From: Hyphomicrobiales bacterium
GTDB lineage: Bacteria > Pseudomonadota > Alphaproteobacteria > Rhizobiales > Devosiaceae
Direction of reading: 5' to 3'
DNA: 64,000 bases
NCBI GenBank assembly: GCA_900470445.1
Contig: UCAU01000010.1
Coordinates: forward strand, 31,987 to 95,986
The translations under genes and the position numbers were made by a program. Below, one piece after another: positions 41,493-50,272 of the stretch (position 1 is its first letter; every line of letters begins with the position of its first letter). The notes under the pieces were generated by a model, which saw only the letters and a list, made by a program, of their open reading frames with translations, was not told the DNA's origin and did not search any database.

Positions 41493-42418
41493 AACTCCGC
41501 TTCAAACTCAACCATTACTATCAGGGGCAGAACTCCCCCTTCCTCTACGCGGCAGATGCCGGCCTGTTTGCGCAGGCAGGCATCGACATCACCTTCATTG
41601 AAGGCTTCAGCTCATCGCAGGTAACGCGCGCTCTGCTCGAAGACGAGGCCGACCTGGGCTTTGGCGACGTCACCTCCGTCCTTGAGCACGCCATCCGATC
41701 GGGCACGGCACCAATTGCCGCCCTGCTGCCGATCTATGTGCGCAGCCCTTGCGCGATTGCTTATCAGCGGCGGGAAACCCCGCTCCAGCTGCGCGATCTC
41801 GACGGCGCCAGGCTCTGCGGTCCGCAGGGCGACACCTCTGCTCGCCTGCTCCCCCTGCTGCTGGCCCGCAACGGACTCGCCGGTATGCGCTATGACATGC
41901 AGATCGTCTCACCGGCCGAGCGCGATCAACTCATGGCCGATCACGCTGTGCTCGGCGCCACCTGCTTTGACGCCACCATCAAATTCGCCATGCCCATGCG
42001 CGGTCATGACAGCTCGGGCCTGCAATTCCTCTATTTTGCCGATCACGGCCTCGACATCTATTCCAGCGCCGTGGTTGCCAAACGATCGCTCCTCGACGCC
42101 CATCCCGGCCTGGCGCAAACGCTGAGCCAGATCATCCGTCAGGCCTGGGACGATTGCCACACCGACCCCGGCCGCGGCATCGTCGCCGTTCTCGCCCGCC
42201 AGCCCGACGCCGATCCGCTCATCATCGGGGCACAGCTAGAATGGGTCTTGACCCACCAGGTCTACCATCCCTCCCAACCGCCCTTCGTCTTCGACCGCAG
42301 CTCCACCCGCTGGGCCGACACAATATGCGTCGCCGAATACGCCACGACTGGCGCCATGGCACCCACGGCCCAGACCATTTCGCTCGCTGAGGCAACCGCC
42401 GCCACCGAGCCTAGCTAA
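41489..42418 (+). CDS. NMT1/THI5-like substrate-binding domain protein without signal peptide
   Basis: A 309-residue protein with the NMT1/SsuA periplasmic-binding fold (FKLNHYYQGQNSPFLYAADA, EADLGFGDVTSVLEHAI). No signal peptide, lipobox or nearby ABC permease is present. The start overlaps the MFS gene stop (ATGA). It may be a cytosolic binding protein or sensor, or an enzyme like the THI5 group that makes pyrimidine from histidine and PLP. Secretion-lacking homologues are seldom studied. An upstream start with a leader is excluded because the MFS gene occupies the region. Confidence 0.82.
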   Translation: MKLRFKLNHYYQGQNSPFLYAADAGLFAQAGIDITFIEGFSSSQVTRALLEDEADLGFGDVTSVLEHAIRSGTAPIAALLPIYVRSPCAIAYQRRETPLQLRDLDGARLCGPQGDTSARLLPLLLARNGLAGMRYDMQIVSPAERDQLMADHAVLGATCFDATIKFAMPMRGHDSSGLQFLYFADHGLDIYSSAVVAKRSLLDAHPGLAQTLSQIIRQAWDDCHTDPGRGIVAVLARQPDADPLIIGAQLEWVLTHQVYHPSQPPFVFDRSSTRWADTICVAEYATTGAMAPTAQTISLAEATAATEPS

Positions 42419-42787
42419 GCGGCACTTCGCTCACATGGCGGTTACCCTTGCCAACGGAAACGACGCATTTGCCGCCCCCACCGTTCGGACTTACTAGTTC
42501 GCCCCGCGATGTGTGGCAACAGCAACAAGACAGGATAGCAATATGGCGGGTTCTTCAAAGCTGTTCCGAATGGGACGAGTGAGCGATTGAGGAACAGAAC
42601 GCTCAGTACCCTGCCCCTTACATGGTCGGGTATCAGGCACCAACTGAGCGGACGATAGTCCCGCCCCGTCGGCAGACAAAGCTGGACTAGCTAACGGTAA
42701 GCAGGACCTGATCGAACCCGCGGAACTCTGCGTCCGCGGCACAGGCCGAGACCCAAGCAGCAAGCGCATGAAGCGCGCGGCGCCTCG
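42419..42787. other. Gene-free interval
   Basis: About 370 bases between convergent genes. A 91-codon leftward frame (42494-42769) lacks ribosome site and family features. I see no RNA gene, terminator with T tract, or insertion element here. Confidence 0.5.
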
Positions 42788-44044
42788 CTAGCCAGCTATG
42801 ATGCCGCCGATGGCCAGCATGGCGAGGGTCACCCCCATTGAATAGGCCAGCAGAAGCGCGAATGGCGGGGTCCATTCCGCCTTGAGGGCGCGGCCGAGGA
42901 AGACCAGCAGGATGGGCAACCAGTCCAGCGCATAACGCTGGGCGCTGTACTGCGAAAAGCCATTGGAATGATATAGCAGCGTCAATCCCATGACGAGGCC
43001 GCAGGTGCCCAGACCAAACCAGAAGGCACGATCCCATTTGCCCAGGAAGGCCAACAGGATGATCGGCGTCACCAAAAAGAGCGAGGCACCATTGGCATCA
43101 AACCCCGCCATTTCGGTCATGTAGCGGCCGGCAAAGTCCACATGCGGACCGGCAACAAACATATAGACGGCATTGAACAGGAAGTAATCCGGCGAGAATA
43201 TCCCAAGCTCGCGCACCCGCAGGCGCAGGAAGAAGCCGCCGCTATCGGCGACATCCCATTCGACCGGGAAGATGTAGGAATAGCCGGTTTCGAGCGGCGA
43301 GCCGAAGCGGACATAATTGTACGCGAAGTAGATGAGGATCGCGATCACCGGGAAGGCCGCGAGCGAGAGGGCGCGCTTGATGGCCGCACGATCGATGCTG
43401 TACCAGGCCGTGTTTGCCTCCAGCAGCAACACATAGAGCAGCGGCAGGTAGAGGATGGTCATCTGCCGGCAAAGGAAGGCCATACCGATGAAAAGACCGG
43501 CCAAAAGGGCGTTGCGGCGTACCAGCGCGCCATAGAGGGCAGCGCTGGAAAACAGGAAGCCCCAGCTCTGTGCAAAGAACCAGACACCGTCGCCGCGCAG
43601 CACCACAAAGGCGAGCGGGGTGGCAAAAAGGGTCAGCAAAACGAGCAGCGTGACCTGATCGCGCCCGGCGGCTTCGCGGCGGAATATCTGCCACCATAGC
43701 CAGCCGCTGCCGGCCCAGGTGAGCGCGCTTAATACGACGAAGAAGCGGAAGTCGCTGCCAAACAAGGCAACGAAGGGCAAAGCTATGACGCCGGGCAGCG
43801 GTGGGAAGATGATGTAAGTCAGCCCATTGAAAAGGGCGCAATCGGTATCAAAGCAATGGTCCGTATCGAACCTGCCATTGAGCCAGCCCTCGGCAAGCAC
43901 GGCGTAAGAATTGGTGCCGGGCACTTCACGCAGAATTGCCAGGGCAAGAACTGCGAGAAAGGCCAGCACCAAGCCGCTTAGAATGGTTGTTATGGCAATA
44001 CGCTTTACGGTCACGGCTTTAAATTCCTGCGGGCGGGATGGCAT
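42788..44044 (-). CDS. Multi-pass membrane protein, GT-C glycosyltransferase-like
   Basis: A 418-residue integral membrane protein with about ten hydrophobic segments. An N-terminal helix (IAITTILSGLVLAFLAVLAL) is followed by an acidic loop (RFDTDHCFDTDC), which in GT-C glycosyltransferases of the PMT/ArnT/DUF2029 kinds holds catalytic acidic residues. It probably moves a sugar from a polyprenyl-phosphate donor to an acceptor on the periplasmic face. The neighbours GtrA-like flippase and HAD-UbiA protein support this. The exact family is uncertain. Confidence 0.75.
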   Translation of the reverse strand: MPSRPQEFKAVTVKRIAITTILSGLVLAFLAVLALAILREVPGTNSYAVLAEGWLNGRFDTDHCFDTDCALFNGLTYIIFPPLPGVIALPFVALFGSDFRFFVVLSALTWAGSGWLWWQIFRREAAGRDQVTLLVLLTLFATPLAFVVLRGDGVWFFAQSWGFLFSSAALYGALVRRNALLAGLFIGMAFLCRQMTILYLPLLYVLLLEANTAWYSIDRAAIKRALSLAAFPVIAILIYFAYNYVRFGSPLETGYSYIFPVEWDVADSGGFFLRLRVRELGIFSPDYFLFNAVYMFVAGPHVDFAGRYMTEMAGFDANGASLFLVTPIILLAFLGKWDRAFWFGLGTCGLVMGLTLLYHSNGFSQYSAQRYALDWLPILLVFLGRALKAEWTPPFALLLAYSMGVTLAMLAIGGIIAG

Positions 44045-44072
44045 GCTTGTTAAAATGACCGGCTGAACCGGT

Positions 44073-44504
44073 CTATCCCGCCAGGCGGAAAGTCAGTTGC
44101 TTGTGGCCGATGAAATTGATCACCGCGCCAACGCCGATGGCGGCGCCATGGGCAAGCCCTTCCCGCACAACATTTGGCCAGGGTGCAGCGGCCGGCATCT
44201 GCAGGAAAAGCGTGGTCAAGCCGAGCACAACCACCGCGCCGACAAGATTGACCCCGATGAATGTCATGGTCTGCTCCATCAGCGGGCGGGTGGAGCCCGG
44301 GAAGACATATTTGCGATAGAGCGTAAAGCCGGCGCCCATGCCGATCATGTAGGCGAGAATAACGGCTGCTGCCATCGGCATGGCCGCCGACAACGGGAAA
44401 CGCACAATCCAGTTGATCGCGGCCGCTGCGCCGCCAAGCAGCAGAAAACGGAAGACCTGATTGCTGGCGAGGCGTTGCAGTAGCCCGGGCATCAGAACAG
44501 CCAT
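44073..44504 (-). CDS. GtrA family membrane protein
   Basis: A 143-residue protein with four predicted helices. The RFLLLGGAAAAINWIVRF start and the final VGAVINFIGHKQLTFR block are GtrA hallmarks. GtrA proteins are thought to flip polyprenyl-phosphate-linked sugars across the inner membrane. The gene overlaps the UbiA-fusion gene end by 13 bases and lies upstream of the GT-C-like gene, forming a glycolipid transfer unit. Confidence 0.9.
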   Translation of the reverse strand: MAVLMPGLLQRLASNQVFRFLLLGGAAAAINWIVRFPLSAAMPMAAAVILAYMIGMGAGFTLYRKYVFPGSTRPLMEQTMTFIGVNLVGAVVVLGLTTLFLQMPAAAPWPNVVREGLAHGAAIGVGAVINFIGHKQLTFRLAG

Positions 44505-45961
44505 CCGGCGAGGAAGGCCGCGCCCATCAACCCGCCCAGCGCAATGCTGATCTTGTCGCGGATGGCGAAGGCCACCGGATCATCGTTGAGCTCTTCGCGA
44601 TGACAGAGCAGCCAAATGCGCGACACCCACATGAACAGCGCCGCGGGGAAGACCCAGAGATAGACCGGGCTATTGTAGAAGCCAGCGCCGTAAACGTCGT
44701 TCATGATGTAGAGCACCATGATGGTGATGGCCGCCATGGCCGTCGCCACGCCCATCGCCACTACCATGCTGGCATCGGTGCCCAGATAGCCGCGGCCATT
44801 GACCGCGAGCCGTCCCTTGGCAACACTTTTCTGGATTTCAGTCTGACGCTTGGCAAAGGAAAGCGAGGTGAAGAGGAACATTGAAAACACCAGCAGCCAG
44901 GGCGAGGGCACCGCGCCCACGGCGGCAATGCCGATCCCCAGGCGCATGGTGAACAGGGCTGCCAGCGTGAAGGCGTCAACGATAGGCTGGCGCTTGATGT
45001 AGAATGAATAGAGTAGCGTAATGGCCATATAGGCGACGAGCAGTCCCAGTGTGCCCGGACCGATTAGTGCTGCCAGTGCGAGGCCGCCAGCGATGAGACC
45101 GGCCGAAGCGGGAACGCCGTGCTTGATGCGCAGGGCGCCCGAAGCCAGCGGGCGATTGCGCTTGGTCCAGTGCAGGCGATCGTCGGTGAGATCGAACAGG
45201 TCGTTGAGCAGGTAAGTTCCCGAGGCCATCAGCGAGATGGCGACGAAAGCGATGGATGCGGACAATATAGCGGCCGGATCGGTCGCCATGCCCGAGAGGA
45301 TCAGTGGCACGAAGACCAAGCCATTCTTGGCCCATTGATGCGCGCGCAGCGCCTTGAGCCAGCCGCGCAGGCCCAGTCTGGGGCGGAAGAATTCGGCTTC
45401 GACCGGCTTGCCCAGCGCACGCGCCTTGGTGGCGGTATCGGCCGATGCGCCGGAGAGCACGATCGATCGTGCCTTGTCCCACACTTCAAGGTCGGCGCGC
45501 CCGTCCCCGGCATAGGCGAAACCATCGGGGAAGCGTTCCACCAGCGCGGCGGCCTTGGTAACGCCCTTGAGGTTGCGCGTGCCGTTGCTGCCTATGGTGA
45601 AATCGACGAAATCGAAGCGACGAGCAAGGCGCAACGCAAGCAATTCGTCGGCGGCGGTGGCCAGCCCAACCGAACGCCCCTTGTCATGTTCGGCACGGGC
45701 GAAGGCTACCAGTTCCTCATTGACCGGCAAGCTGTCCACATCGACGGGCACCTGCTCGCTCAGCTTGCGCTTGAGCGTGGCTTTGCCCTGCAAGGTCCAC
45801 AGGACAAGATTGAACACACGCAGCGGATTGGCGCGGAAATAGGCCACCGCCGTCTCGTGCAGCAAATCGGTGAGGATCAGTGTGTCGTCAACATCGAGCA
45901 CGAGAGGAAGAGCAACACCAGCTGTCTGCAGTCCAGTGGCGGATAGATTGGCAGCGGTCAT
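44492..45961 (-). CDS. HAD phosphatase-UbiA prenyltransferase fusion protein
   Basis: About 489 residues. The N-terminal HAD-like domain (about 15-195) has LPLVLDVDDTLILTD as motif I and FAYAGDGRADLEVW as motif IV. The C-terminal UbiA domain (about 205-488) has the prenyl-diphosphate motif NDLFDLTDDRLHWTKRNRPL and multiple helices. Similar fusions make polyprenyl-phosphate-pentose precursors such as decaprenyl-phosphoryl-ribose and remove the 5-phosphate. ATG 45961 is chosen; a TTG at 46018 gives 19 extra residues. It heads a unit with GtrA and GT-C-like genes. Confidence 0.87.
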   Translation of the reverse strand: MTAANLSATGLQTAGVALPLVLDVDDTLILTDLLHETAVAYFRANPLRVFNLVLWTLQGKATLKRKLSEQVPVDVDSLPVNEELVAFARAEHDKGRSVGLATAADELLALRLARRFDFVDFTIGSNGTRNLKGVTKAAALVERFPDGFAYAGDGRADLEVWDKARSIVLSGASADTATKARALGKPVEAEFFRPRLGLRGWLKALRAHQWAKNGLVFVPLILSGMATDPAAILSASIAFVAISLMASGTYLLNDLFDLTDDRLHWTKRNRPLASGALRIKHGVPASAGLIAGGLALAALIGPGTLGLLVAYMAITLLYSFYIKRQPIVDAFTLAALFTMRLGIGIAAVGAVPSPWLLVFSMFLFTSLSFAKRQTEIQKSVAKGRLAVNGRGYLGTDASMVVAMGVATAMAAITIMVLYIMNDVYGAGFYNSPVYLWVFPAALFMWVSRIWLLCHREELNDDPVAFAIRDKISIALGGLMGAAFLAGWLF

Positions 45962-46018
45962 GCCCAGCACCCAAGTTACGTATGCCGCCATAGCTACCAG
46001 CCACGCGCCAAGGCGCAA

Positions 46019-46739
46019 TTAATGAGTTAAAATATTATGAATACATAAAATTTTACTTTGCCGCGGCTTTCACAGCGATCGCATTGCACGGCCGTGTCAT
46101 CAGAATTTCCCAGTCCACTCACTCCACCCATATACGCCGGCAAGCGACCGCCAGTGCCGCTCACGCAAGGGAAGCGCGGCAGCCTGGAACGCGAGTGGCA
46201 AAATCGAAAGGGGAAGCCCTTCAATCAATCATTGCAGGTTGCCGGCCTGTAGTCAGAATTTAGCGATGACATTCACGAACGCTCCCTGATCGTTAAAGGT
46301 CAGATCGCGTATATCGTCGGGGGAATTGACCTAAATTGTAGCTGACGGCGACTTTGAAATTATCACCAGGTGACGGTAAACGGCAGCCGCCGCTCCATCC
46401 GAAACACATGAACCGTGCCCGAATGGAATGACAGCTAGCCCGCGGAAAGCTGTGTTTCTGGGAAGTTTTCTGGTCCTCAAGCCACAAGGTGGATCGGCTA
46501 ATGTTTGCTGCCGAAGCCGCCACCAATGTGATCGCGTTCGTCGCAATATCGAGAATGGCCTTGTAGCTCGCACAGTTGCGTGGCAGCGGCCACTAAGGAG
46601 CGCCGAGCAGCTATTGCTGTTGTGGAGGCGATTGGCTGCTTTCAGGACTTCCAAATTCGCCCGTCAATGACCAGATTGGGGTGGGCTGCTGTCCGTCTAC
46701 TTTAATTATCGCGCAACAAAATTAGGGGCCTTTGTGCCC
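46019..46739. other. Long gene-poor interval
   Basis: About 720 bases with only weak frames, none with a ribosome site or family signature. The composition is lower in GC near 46030-46060, where the promoter of the HAD-UbiA gene is expected. No RNA gene or insertion element was recognised. Confidence 0.5.
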
Positions 46740-47000
46740 TTAATGACCGCGCCTTTTGCCGCTAAAAAGTACGAAAGATGAGCCGACCGCAAACACTGGC
46801 ACGGCGTAGACCATTGTCATGAGCAGAGCCATGCCTATGCCAGCAGGCGATGGCATGCAGGGCAAGAAATGCCCCGCCGGAAGGTTCGGACAATACACGA
46901 CATGAGATCCGCCTTTCGCAATCATGGCTGAAGCGAGGAACGCAATAAAGAGTCCGCTGATCGACAAAGAGATCACTGCAAGCCATAGCCATTTGTTCAT
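46740..47000 (-). CDS. Small membrane protein, hypothetical
   Basis: An 86-residue protein with two hydrophobic segments (WLWLAVISLSISGLFIAFLA and GMALLMTMVYAVPVFAVGSS) separated by a Cys/Pro-rich loop (YCPNLPAGHFLPCMPS), and ending KRRGH. The two-helix hairpin with a two-Cys periplasmic loop is consistent with a small inner-membrane protein. No family is recognised and the ribosome site is weak. Confidence 0.5.
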   Translation of the reverse strand: MNKWLWLAVISLSISGLFIAFLASAMIAKGGSHVVYCPNLPAGHFLPCMPSPAGIGMALLMTMVYAVPVFAVGSSFVLFSGKRRGH

Positions 47001-47249
47001 CACTACGGTCTCGTCATGGGGTTACGACTGTGCTGGATATTGCTTCCACATTCGGCCTATCGCTGCAACGACCGCTTTCGGCAACGCCAATGACTGGCCT
47101 AGGGTCGAGAGCTGCCATAGTCGCGCGTCATCGCCCGCAGCACCACGCCCCGATGCGGTTGTTTGCCCCGGACTTGGAACATCCCAAAGCTGTCATTGAC
47201 GTGTCGGCGACCGCGATGTTGTTCTCGCCGGCATACCAGCGGGACAACC

Positions 47250-48200
47250 ATGACATTTGAAGCCGCACTCGCCAATCACGACCGCGAAGCTCTCATTGCG
47301 TATCCCAAAAGCGAACTTCATACGCATGCAACCCTCGGTGGAAGCCGCAGCTTTGTCCGTGAGAGGACGGGCATTGACATTGTTCCCCTCGATCGCGTTT
47401 TGGCCTCCATGGACGAGATGCACGAATGGGCAAGTGCCAATCGGATCGGCGAGGCCTTTCCTGGCGCCGCCGGACGAATGCTGGCACTCGAAGCAACATT
47501 CGTGCAGGCCAAAGATGACGGCGTTACGCGCCTTGAAGCCGGGGAAGATGTTTGGGCACTAACCCTTTGGAATGGGAACGCCTTGGCACTCACTCAGGCC
47601 ATGCGGGAAATCCATGAGCGCGTGGCACCTGAAATCGAATGGATCGCCCAACTGGGACTATCTCGGCATTGCCTGGTTGACGCCCTCATAAGTTGGACTG
47701 AGCCGTTGCTGGAGGCAGGCTCCTATCGAAGTATCGACCTCTACGCAGATGAACTGGCTCAGCCCATCACTGTGTTCAAGCCCATCTATAGAGCTGCCCG
47801 CGCAAAGGGCCTTCGCCTCAAGGCTCATGTGGGAGAATGGGGAACTGCGGACGACGTTTGGCAGGCGGTCGAAGAATTGGGGCTCGATGAAGTGCAGCAT
47901 GGGATTGCAGCAGCAGAATCGCCGGCGGTCATGCGCTTCCTCGCGGACCATCAAATTCGGCTCAACATCTGTCCGACGTCCAACGTCATGCTTGGCCGGG
48001 TCGATAGCATCGCGAACCATCCAATTAGGGTACTTTATGACGCCGGCGTCATCGTGACGGTCAACACCGACGACGTCCTCGTGTTTGGCTCCAGTGTTTC
48101 CGAGGAATATATCCGGCTCCACAAGGCCGGCGTCTTCTCCACCGCCGAGTTGAACCAGATCAGGTTGAATGGCTTGACGGATCCGGTGGTCGCGCGATGA
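47250..48200 (+). CDS. Adenosine deaminase-like hydrolase
   Basis: A 316-residue member of the adenosine/AMP deaminase family. Expected motifs: HxH in SELHTHATLGG, HxGE in LKAHVGEWG (catalytic Glu), HG in EVQHGIAAAE, CPTSN in LNICPTSNVML and DD in VNTDDVLVFG. All catalytic residues are present, though HVGE and QHG differ from the usual HAGE and GHG, so a substrate other than adenosine is possible. The start at 47250 has weak GCGGGA upstream. The gene stands alone between sparse intervals. Confidence 0.85.
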   Translation: MTFEAALANHDREALIAYPKSELHTHATLGGSRSFVRERTGIDIVPLDRVLASMDEMHEWASANRIGEAFPGAAGRMLALEATFVQAKDDGVTRLEAGEDVWALTLWNGNALALTQAMREIHERVAPEIEWIAQLGLSRHCLVDALISWTEPLLEAGSYRSIDLYADELAQPITVFKPIYRAARAKGLRLKAHVGEWGTADDVWQAVEELGLDEVQHGIAAAESPAVMRFLADHQIRLNICPTSNVMLGRVDSIANHPIRVLYDAGVIVTVNTDDVLVFGSSVSEEYIRLHKAGVFSTAELNQIRLNGLTDPVVAR

Positions 48201-48497
48201 GTGCCTTGCGCCTCATTTCGGTCGCTCGCCTATGCGGCCATGCAACCGGTCAAGCTCGCGATACGTAGCGGCAGCTTTGCAGGTTTAGCGACAGATCATG
48301 GGAGGGCAGAAATGGGGTCGGTTGCTGCCTGGCAGCAACACGCCCCATTCCGGTCTTTCAGATTGCCGCAGCTTTCGCTTAAAAGCGGACGCCAATTCTC
48401 GAGTATGTGGTCGGCCGACATCGGGGTGGCTACCGGCCTATCCCCTCCTAGCTGGTTTATTCAAATGCCGACTCTGGTCATGCCGCGGTCCTAAAAA
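48201..48497. other. Gene-free interval with dispersed repeat
   Basis: About 300 bases without a supported gene. It contains one copy (48331-48359) of a 29-base sequence that recurs at 50055-50083. Confidence 0.5.
48331..48359. repeat. Dispersed 29-base intergenic repeat, copy 1
   Basis: This stretch begins GGCAGCAACACGCCCCATTC and continues CGGTCTTTC. It matches the copy at 50055-50083 at 26 of 29 positions. Both copies are intergenic, so they are probably parts of a degenerate repeat family. Confidence 0.5.
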
Positions 48498-48857
48498 CTA
48501 TGCCGCCTCTGATGCGCGTTTACGGTTTTGCACAATCATGGCGACCTCCCTCGTGTGACGGGTGCCCCATTCGCACAAGGGCGCGAGTACTCCGGCCAGG
48601 CTTTGACCAAAGTCGGTTAGTTCATACTCGACGTGCGGCGGCACGGTCTGGAAGTCAATCCGACGAATGACACCATCGTCCGCCAGTTCCTTCAGGTGCT
48701 GGATCAGCATTTTCTCACTCACATTGGTGACGAGCCTGCGGAGTTGCCCAGTGCGTTTGGGTCCGCTGGCGAGATGGTAGACGACCAGCGGCTTCCACTT
48801 GCCTCCAAGGATGGCAAGAACCGCCTCCAGGCCACATTGAAAATTCCTCTCAGTCAT
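48498..48857 (-). CDS. HxlR family transcriptional regulator
   Basis: A 119-residue winged-helix regulator. It has the family N-terminal Cys in NFQCGLEAVLAILGGKWKPL, then SGPKRTGQLRRLV, SEKMLIQHLKELADDGVI, and the wing PPHVEYELTDFGQSL. The Cys can make it a redox or electrophile sensor like HypR/QorR. ATG 48857 has AGAGG upstream; a GTG 27 bases earlier is possible. It is divergent from an NmrA-type oxidoreductase gene, the classic HxlR target arrangement. Confidence 0.92.
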   Translation of the reverse strand: MTERNFQCGLEAVLAILGGKWKPLVVYHLASGPKRTGQLRRLVTNVSEKMLIQHLKELADDGVIRRIDFQTVPPHVEYELTDFGQSLAGVLAPLCEWGTRHTREVAMIVQNRKRASEAA

Positions 48858-48962
48858 TTCGGCCTCTGATCTGACACTTACCAAATAGTCGGTACTGGTT
48901 TGCAGGTATGTTCTGTCCTAACTGGACCGAACGACGATGTCGATCTGCAAAAGGAAATCACC

Positions 48963-49841
48963 ATGACCAAGATCCTCGTAACCGGCGCGACCGGCAATAT
49001 CGGCCAAAAGACTCTCCAGCACCTCCTGAAGCGATTGCCGGCCATTGATCTTGTCGGTCTGGCCCGCGATCCCGCCAAGGCGGCTGATCTGGCGGCTGCG
49101 GGGATTGAGATCCGCCAGGGCGATTATTTCGAATATGACGGACTGGTGCGCGCGTTCGAGGGTATTGAAAAGATCATGCTCGTGTCCGCCACGGCCTTCA
49201 CCGATCGCAATGCCCAGCACCAGAATGTCATCAGCGCTGCACGCCAGGCGGGCGTTAAGCACATCGTCTATATGCCGATCATCCACGAGGCGGTATCTGC
49301 CTTCACCTTGCCCGATATCACCGAGCAGGACCTGTTCGTTGAGGAAAGGCTGAAGGCTTCCGGCCTCGCCTACACGCTGGTCGGTCATCCGCCGTTTATC
49401 GAGAGCATCCCATTCTACATCGGCGGCAACGCCCTGGAGACAGGGGTTCACGCGCCGGCTGGCGCGGGCAAGGCGGGATATGCCAGCCGTGAAGACCTGG
49501 CAGAGGCGCATGCCGTTGTGCTGAGCGAAGACGGTCACGAGTACAAGACGTACGCGCTCTATGGGAATCCTGCCGTATCCTTCGCGGATATTGCCCAGAT
49601 CCTGTCAGATATCAGCGGCAAGCCGGTGTTGTTTGTTGCCGGCACCGACCAGGACTATATTGACCACCTTATGGCTGCCGGTTTGCCCGAGCCGGCTGCC
49701 CGCTTTGCGCTTGGGTGGGTGCAAGGCGTCAACGCAGGAGAATGGGGCGGCAAGACTGGCGATCTGGAGAAGCTTCTCGGTCGCAAGCCGATGACGACCG
49801 CCGAATTCCTGCGCACCAACTACGCGGCACACCAAGCTTGA
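48963..49841 (+). CDS. NmrA/SDR-type NAD(P)-binding oxidoreductase (QOR2-like)
   Basis: A 292-residue atypical SDR. The N-terminal VTGATGNIGQKTLQHL Rossmann motif (residues 6-21) and the IVYMPIIHEAVSAF block resemble NmrA-like quinone oxidoreductase QorB. The ATG at 48963 has AAAAGGAAA upstream. It is divergent from the HxlR gene across 105 bases that include a TACC(8)GGTA dyad. QorB/HxlR-type pairs respond to quinones or aldehydes, so a detoxification role is a reasonable inference. Confidence 0.9.
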   Translation: MTKILVTGATGNIGQKTLQHLLKRLPAIDLVGLARDPAKAADLAAAGIEIRQGDYFEYDGLVRAFEGIEKIMLVSATAFTDRNAQHQNVISAARQAGVKHIVYMPIIHEAVSAFTLPDITEQDLFVEERLKASGLAYTLVGHPPFIESIPFYIGGNALETGVHAPAGAGKAGYASREDLAEAHAVVLSEDGHEYKTYALYGNPAVSFADIAQILSDISGKPVLFVAGTDQDYIDHLMAAGLPEPAARFALGWVQGVNAGEWGGKTGDLEKLLGRKPMTTAEFLRTNYAAHQA

Positions 49842-50272
49842 GATAGTGACCCGAACAATTGCCGTTCGACAATGCAATATCGGGACCCGCCGGGGGGATG
49901 GCGGCAAGGCGCCATCCCCAGCGTACAAGGAGACGGCGCTTTGCTAACCACCGCCGCCTGGTCTGGTGCTCTACTGCTTGGCTGCTTGGCCGTTTGTGCG
50001 CTTTGGGTTGACATTAGCGGCGTGGGATTATCCGAGGGGAGTCGACAGCTGCCAGGCAGAAACGCGCCCCATTCCGGTCGTTCGTGCCTACTCATTGAAT
50101 TCCCCAAAACCGCCATTCGCATAGGCGGACTTAAGGTCCCGACACTAACCGCTGGCCGAAACCGTTGCCGCCTTCCTTATCTTTCTCGCCACTTTTTTTG
50201 TGCGATCCGCACCTGGCCTCGCGACCGATCGGGCGCCGGCGCGTTTCATTCCACCAGCGATGGAGATGAACT
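49842..50272. other. Gene-free interval with dispersed repeat
   Basis: About 430 bases without supported genes; it contains copy 2 of the 29-base repeat (50055-50083). The last 60 bases should hold the promoter of the glutathione transferase gene. Confidence 0.5.
50055..50083. repeat. Dispersed 29-base intergenic repeat, copy 2
   Basis: This stretch begins GGCAGAAACGCGCCCCATTC and continues CGGTCGTTC; it differs from copy 1 (48331-48359) at three positions. It lies in non-coding DNA. Confidence 0.5.

Noticed and set aside
42494..42769. 91-codon leftward frame after the NMT1-type gene
   Set aside because: Residue composition is not protein-like, there is no ribosome site, and no homologous motif was seen.
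46293..46670. Several overlapping frames of 77-107 codons
   Set aside because: They lie on both strands of the same stretch, with no ribosome sites or domain patterns, as expected from random open frames in high-GC DNA.
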